Part shown: one piece after another, positions 38,271 to 41,765 of the stretch
How the letters are laid out: every line of letters begins with the position of its first letter
Position numbering within the stretch: position 1 is the first letter of the stretch
Assembly: GCF_900002405.1 (NCBI RefSeq)
Contig: NZ_LK995524.1
Span: forward strand, 1-41,765
DNA length: 41,765 nt
Reading direction: 5' to 3'
Source: Actinomyces succiniciruminis
Lineage (GTDB): Bacteria > Actinomycetota > Actinomycetes > Actinomycetales > Actinomycetaceae
Program-made: the position numbers and the translations under genes
Notes under the pieces: model-generated
The model's database searches: none
Told to the model about the DNA's origin: nothing
What the model saw: only the letters and a program-made list of their open reading frames with translations

Positions 38271-38776
38271 CCGTCACCCACCAGGATCTCCCTGGCGGCG
38301 GCGACGATCCGGCGCTCATTGGGGTAGGCCAGGCGGCGGGCGACGTCGTCCAGGGTCACCCACTCGACGTCCTCCGCCTCATGGTCGGGATCGTTCTCGG
38401 TGGTGAGGCTGCCGCCGAGCGCCTCCAGCAGGAAATGGTGGACGACCTTGTGCACGCGGTGATCCTCACCGGCGAACCAGTAGTCAACGGTGGCCAGGTG
38501 CCGCAACACACGGCCGGTGATGCCGGTCTCCTCCGCGATCTCCCGCACGGCCGCCTGCTCGGCGGTCTCGTTGCCCTCCAGGTGCCCCTTGGGTAGGCAC
38601 CATTCCAGCCGGCCGCCCCGGTTGCGCCGCGCAATCACAGCGGTCACGGCCCGACCGTCCTGCACGTCGATGATCAGTCCGCCGGCGCTCGTCTCGTCGA
38701 CCACCGGCAGCGAGCGTGCGGCCGTGCGCCGCGGCCGGGTGCCGGCGCGGGGCATACGAGAGCGGTGGGAGGACAT
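38267..38776 (-). CDS. Nudix hydrolase (MutT4-like)
   Basis: 169 residues. The Nudix box is complete at about residues 65-87: G-H-L-E-G-N-E-T-A-E, then REIAEETGI, fitting G-x5-E-x7-REUxEExGU. A basic 25-residue start precedes SAGGLIID. The site corresponds to Rv3908 (mutT4) in Mycobacterium tuberculosis by order: pcnA divergent, then Nudix, DUF6049, murJ. Substrate (oxidised or capped nucleotides) not determinable. The ATG is 66 bp from the divergent pcnA start; this gap holds promoters for both. Confidence 0.93.
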   Translation of the reverse strand: MSSHRSRMPRAGTRPRRTAARSLPVVDETSAGGLIIDVQDGRAVTAVIARRNRGGRLEWCLPKGHLEGNETAEQAAVREIAEETGITGRVLRHLATVDYWFAGEDHRVHKVVHHFLLEALGGSLTTENDPDHEAEDVEWVTLDDVARRLAYPNERRIVAAAREILVGDG

Positions 38777-38842
38777 GGGGACACTCTAGGCGGTTCACCG
38801 CCCGATCGGCTCCCTTGGGTTCCGCGTGGCAGGCTTAGGCCG

Positions 38843-40369
38843 ATGACCGACCGCCCGACCGCCCCCGCCCACACCCCCGCCTCCCGCCCCGGACGCGGCC
38901 CCCGCAGCGCCGTCGTCCCCGACGAGCGCCCCGACGCCGACGGCCTGACCCCCACCGCCCGGCGGGCCCTGCGCGCCCTACCGGACTCCCTGCATGAGTT
39001 GGGTCGCCGCTTCGCCGACGCCGGGCATGAACTCTCCCTGGTCGGCGGCCCCGTGCGCGACGCCTTCCTCGGCGTGGTCCCGCACGACCTGGACTGCGCC
39101 ACCTCCGCCCGCCCGGAGGCGACCGAGGCGATCATGAAGGCCTGGGGCGACGCCTGCTGGGACGTCGGCAAGGCCTTCGGCACCATCGGGGCCCGCAAGG
39201 GTGACGACGTCGTCGAGGTCACCACCTACCGCACCGAGGAGTACGAGGCCGGCTCCCGTAAGCCGGCTGTCGCCTACGGTGACAGCCTCACCGGCGACCT
39301 CACACGCCGCGACTTCACCGTCAACGCCATGGCGCTGCGTCTGCCCGAGCTGGAGCTCGTGGATCCCCACGGCGGCTTCGACGACCTGTGTGCGGGCGTG
39401 CTGCGCACCCCGGTGTCCGCCGAGCAGTCCTTTGACGACGACCCCCTGCGCATCATGCGGGCCGCTCGCTTCGCCGCCCAGCTCGGCTTCGACGTCGAGC
39501 CCGACGTGCTGGCCGCCATGACCGATATGGCGCCACGCCTGAAGATCGTGTCCGCCGAGCGGGTGCGCGCCGAGTTCGAGCGGCTGCTGCTGGCGCCCTG
39601 GCCGCGGCGCGGGCTGGAACTCATGGTGCACACCGGGGTGGCCGACGTGGTGCTGCCCGAGCTGTCCGCCCTGCAGGAGACCGTCGACGAGCACAAGCGC
39701 CACAAGGACGTCTACGAGCACACCCTGACCGTGCTGGAGCAGGCCATCGACCTGGAGACCGGGCCGGACGGGCCCGTGCCCGGCCCGGACCTCGTGCTGC
39801 GGCTGGCAGCGATCTTCCACGACATCGGCAAGCCCGCCACCCGGCGCTTCCTGCGCGACGGCACCGTCACCTTCCACGGGCATGACCACGTCGGCGCTCG
39901 CATGACCGCCAAGCGCATGCGCGCCCTGCGCTTCGACAAGCAGACCATCAAGGACGTCTCCCGCCTGGTGGAGCTGCACCTGCGCTTCCACGGTTACGCC
40001 GACGCCGCCTGGTCCGACTCCGCCGTGCGCCGCTATGTGGCCGACGCCGGGCCCCTGCTCGAGCGCCTGCACCGGCTGACCCGCGCGGACGTGACCACCC
40101 GCAACAAGCGCAAGGCGCACATGCTGGACGCGGCCTACGACGACTTGGAGGACCGCATCGCGCAGCTGCGCGAGGAGGAGGAGCTGGCCGCCATCCGCCC
40201 GGACCTGGACGGCAAGCAGATCATGGCCGAGCTCGGCGTCGGGCCCGGGCCGGTAGTCGGCGAGGCCTACCGCTTCCTCATGGACCTGCGCATGGAGAAG
40301 GGCCCGCTGGGCGAGGAATTGGCGCGCGAGGCACTGCACTCCTGGTGGGCGGCGCGCGGCAAGAAGTAG
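38843..40369 (+). CDS. pcnA: CCA tRNA nucleotidyltransferase
   Basis: 508 residues. Adds or repairs the 3-prime CCA of tRNAs, which neither tRNA gene in this window encodes. The polymerase head has LVGGPVRDAFLG and DLDCATSARPE with the two catalytic Asp, and RRDFTVNAMAL. DDPLRIMRAARFAAQLGF follows. An HD domain is present at HDIGKPATRRF with HGHDHVGA. A 45-residue Pro-rich start precedes the head. The ATG at 38843 lacks a ribosome site, so translation from a short or leaderless transcript is possible. An earlier in-frame start lies in the Nudix promoter region and is less likely. Confidence 0.96.
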   Translation: MTDRPTAPAHTPASRPGRGPRSAVVPDERPDADGLTPTARRALRALPDSLHELGRRFADAGHELSLVGGPVRDAFLGVVPHDLDCATSARPEATEAIMKAWGDACWDVGKAFGTIGARKGDDVVEVTTYRTEEYEAGSRKPAVAYGDSLTGDLTRRDFTVNAMALRLPELELVDPHGGFDDLCAGVLRTPVSAEQSFDDDPLRIMRAARFAAQLGFDVEPDVLAAMTDMAPRLKIVSAERVRAEFERLLLAPWPRRGLELMVHTGVADVVLPELSALQETVDEHKRHKDVYEHTLTVLEQAIDLETGPDGPVPGPDLVLRLAAIFHDIGKPATRRFLRDGTVTFHGHDHVGARMTAKRMRALRFDKQTIKDVSRLVELHLRFHGYADAAWSDSAVRRYVADAGPLLERLHRLTRADVTTRNKRKAHMLDAAYDDLEDRIAQLREEEELAAIRPDLDGKQIMAELGVGPGPVVGEAYRFLMDLRMEKGPLGEELAREALHSWWAARGKK

Positions 40370-40387
40370 GCGGCGGGCGCGCGCGGC

Positions 40388-40441
40388 GAGCCGACACTGC
40401 GGGTGTCGCCGTCGGCAATCGCCCTGGTCAACTCGCCCTGA
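40388..40441 (+). pseudogene. Decayed fragment of a paralog of the downstream endonuclease-domain gene
   Basis: Read in frame this gives EPTLRVSPSAIALVNSP and a stop. The intact gene at 40983 onward reads EAALRASPSAIALTHEAA. Over 41 bases (40386-40426 against 40981-41021) 34 match without gaps, and 20 of 21 in the second half. Nothing more of a gene is recognisable around it. It begins 19 bp after the pcnA stop. The fragment points to a second copy of the gene that was lost. Confidence 0.5.
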
Positions 40442-40468
40442 TCCACTAGCTGGAGGGTGCGCTCTCTT

Positions 40469-40526
40469 CGTCTGCAACGTCTTCCCCGTTAACGACGTCT
40501 GCAACGCCTCTTCCCCGTTAACAACG
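40469..40526 (+). repeat. Tandem repeat of about 29-31 bp
   Basis: CGTCTGCAACG, then TCTTCCCCGTTAAC and ACG, occurs at 40469-40497 and again at 40496-40526 with a 2-base insert (CC) and one substitution. Each unit ends with GTTAAC plus A/G-ACG. Confidence 0.75.
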
Positions 40527-40589
40527 CTACTTAACGTTCTGCTGAAGGCCTCGGAGGTATACAGCAGACGGTTAACTGGCGTTGTTAAC
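40517..40589. repeat. 28-bp inverted repeat rich in GTTAAC
   Basis: Bases 40517-40544 and the reverse complement of 40562-40589 agree at 24 of 28 positions, with a 17-base spacer. The outer ends GTTAACAACG/CGTTGTTAAC and the inner ends TCTGCTG/CAGCAGA are perfect. It could be a terminator, a dimer operator array or the remains of a small mobile element. Confidence 0.7.
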
Positions 40590-40802
40590 CCCGAACCGGC
40601 GTAATAGACGGGCTTGTGAGTGCCCTTGTCCGCAACTGGGCTGACTATTGGTGCCGTGTGTGTGGCGCTCGACCGGGCCACCCCCTGGTCAGCGCCGTCA
40701 TGACATCTCACCGGCGTCCACAGGTGGCGTTCGCGACACCCCAATCCACAGAGATCGCGGGGCGCGGTGGCGCCGCCGTCGGGCCGCGGCGATTCTGCTG
40801 AC

Positions 40803-41765
40803 ATGCAGCGCTACCCGACCCCGCCGGAACGTCCCCGCATGTTGTTCACCGCCGACCGCTCCAACGGAGACCTGGCCGGTCGGCGCGATCTCATACGGGT
40901 GGCGCATGGCAGCTACATGTTCATTCCCGACCGGGATACGCCGACCTGGCGCCTGAAGGAACTCGTCACCCTGGCGCGCTGCGAGGCGGCGCTGCGAGCC
41001 TCGCCGTCGGCAATTGCCCTGACTCACGAGGCGGCGGCGGTGGTGCTGGGGCTGCCTGTCTTAGAGTCCGAGCCCTGCATCCGCCTGGCGGTGCCCGGGA
41101 ACCGATCGCGCAGCACCATCGTTTTCCCAACGGTCAGGTACGGGCCGCCGGAGGGCCGACGTCATGGTCGGTCGGTGACGCTGTTGCGTTCGACGACCGC
41201 GCCGGCGCCGGAGGAGGTCGTCAACGTGGGCGGGTTGCGGGTGACGACGCCGCTGCGCACCGCCATGGACTGCGCCTTCGACCTGCCGGTGCGCGAGTCG
41301 TTGCCGGTGGTGGACGCCGCGCTGCGGGCGGTGTGCCGTCCCGACCGCTTCAACCGACGCTGCTACGGGGAGATGGAGATCGACGCGGCGCGCGAGCGGT
41401 TGATGCGCATGGTGGAGAGCCAGGGGCGCCGTCACGGCAAGCGTCGTGCCAGGGTGGCGGTGGCGCTGGCGGATCCCTTCGCGGAGTCGCCGGGCGAGAG
41501 CGTGCTGCGCTGGGCGGTCGGTGTTGCCGGGGTGGCCGAACCGGTGACGCAGCGGCGCTGGATCGGCGACGATGCGCACGAGTACTTCCTCGACGTCGCC
41601 GTGGACAGTGCCATGGTGGACCTGGAGTTCGACGGCTACGGCAAGCTGGCGACGTCGGCGGACGTGCGCGCGGAGAAGCAGCGGGAGATGGTGCTGCGGC
41701 GTGGCGGGTGGGCGGTGCACCGCTTCGAGTGGCGGGAGTTGGCCGATCCCGAGCGGTTGGTGCGG
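40803..41765 (+). CDS. AbiEi/DUF559-like protein with PD-(D/E)XK endonuclease-type C-terminus (partial, 3-prime end missing)
   Basis: 321 residues are visible and the frame is open at the window end. The first half (DLIRVAHGSYMFIP, then SPSAIALTHEAAAVVLGLP and LRVTTPLRTAMDCA) resembles AbiEi-type antitoxin-like proteins of actinobacteria. The last 100 residues fit a Vsr/DUF559 PD-(D/E)XK fold: Glu228 in ESPGES, Asp264 in FLDVAV, Glu275 and Asp277 in DLEFDGYGK, then KQREMVLRRGGWAVHRF. Such paralogs are common in actinobacteria and their role is unproven; nuclease activity is an inference. The ATG has no ribosome site, and the frame stays open upstream, so the start is uncertain. Confidence 0.8.
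   Translation, partial: MQRYPTPPERPRMLFTADRSNGDLAGRRDLIRVAHGSYMFIPDRDTPTWRLKELVTLARCEAALRASPSAIALTHEAAAVVLGLPVLESEPCIRLAVPGNRSRSTIVFPTVRYGPPEGRRHGRSVTLLRSTTAPAPEEVVNVGGLRVTTPLRTAMDCAFDLPVRESLPVVDAALRAVCRPDRFNRRCYGEMEIDAARERLMRMVESQGRRHGKRRARVAVALADPFAESPGESVLRWAVGVAGVAEPVTQRRWIGDDAHEYFLDVAVDSAMVDLEFDGYGKLATSADVRAEKQREMVLRRGGWAVHRFEWRELADPERLVR

Larger units (their letters stand above)
40370..40802. other. Repeat-rich gap between pcnA and the endonuclease-domain gene
   Basis: 433 bp with no intact gene. From left to right: a weak hairpin CGACAC/GTGTCG at 40392-40408, a gene fragment at 40388-40441, a tandem repeat at 40469-40526, a large inverted repeat at 40517-40589, and about 210 bp leading to the next gene where I cannot place a promoter. 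GTTAAC occurs four times in 101 bp. Confidence 0.7.

Noticed and set aside
38978-40804. A 608-codon minus-strand frame opposite pcnA
   Set aside because: Antisense shadow of a gene whose catalytic motifs are clear on the plus strand.

Overview
The window is a high-GC actinobacterial chromosome segment spanning the replication origin. It carries the block rpmH / dnaA / dnaN / recF / dciA / gyrB / gyrA / DUF3566 / tRNA-Ile / tRNA-Ala, with yidC-jag-rsmG-parA-parB on the other side. Gene order, a class E sortase, CrgA, PASTA-kinase PknB, a mycobacterial-type MurJ-pseudokinase fusion and parS sites of the usual sequence all point to Actinomycetota. The order Actinomycetales (Actinomyces and relatives) is my best guess, but that is an inference.

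Layout. (1) 1-5.8 kb: pknB (+), then on the minus strand a small membrane protein, a class E sortase, crgA and an aldo/keto reductase, then a helical membrane protein divergent from ppiA (+). (2) 5.8-8.8 kb: a rhomboid protease (+), about 1.56 kb without a credible gene but full of short repeats phased near 20 bp, and a DUF4342 gene (-). (3) 8.8-19.8 kb, minus strand reading away from the origin: dnaA, dnaN, recF, dciA, gyrB, gyrA, DUF3566, tRNA-Ile, a 44-residue DLW-39-type protein, tRNA-Ala. oriC is most likely the 583-bp dnaA-dnaN gap. (4) 20.5-26.4 kb, plus strand: rpmH, rnpA, yidD, yidC, jag, rsmG, parA, parB. (5) 26.6-38.8 kb, minus strand, facing replication: ddl, aminotransferase, thrC, trxA, trxB, murJ-pseudokinase, DUF6049, Nudix hydrolase (start codons at the right end). 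(6) 38.8-41.8 kb, plus strand: pcnA, a repeat-rich gap with a decayed gene fragment, and the start of a PD-(D/E)XK-like endonuclease-domain gene cut by the window end.

The genes mostly serve replication start, chromosome segregation (ParAB and five parS sites), DNA supercoiling, membrane-protein insertion and cell-wall synthesis or division. PknB, CrgA, Ddl, MurJ and the sortase all act at the envelope. Several neighbours overlap by 4-5 bp (ATGA, GTGA or TGATG), which suggests translational coupling.

The least explained DNA is the 6.7-8.2 kb repeat mosaic and the 40.4-40.8 kb repeat island. The rest is conserved core genome. All function calls rest on motif recognition by eye; no database search was run.
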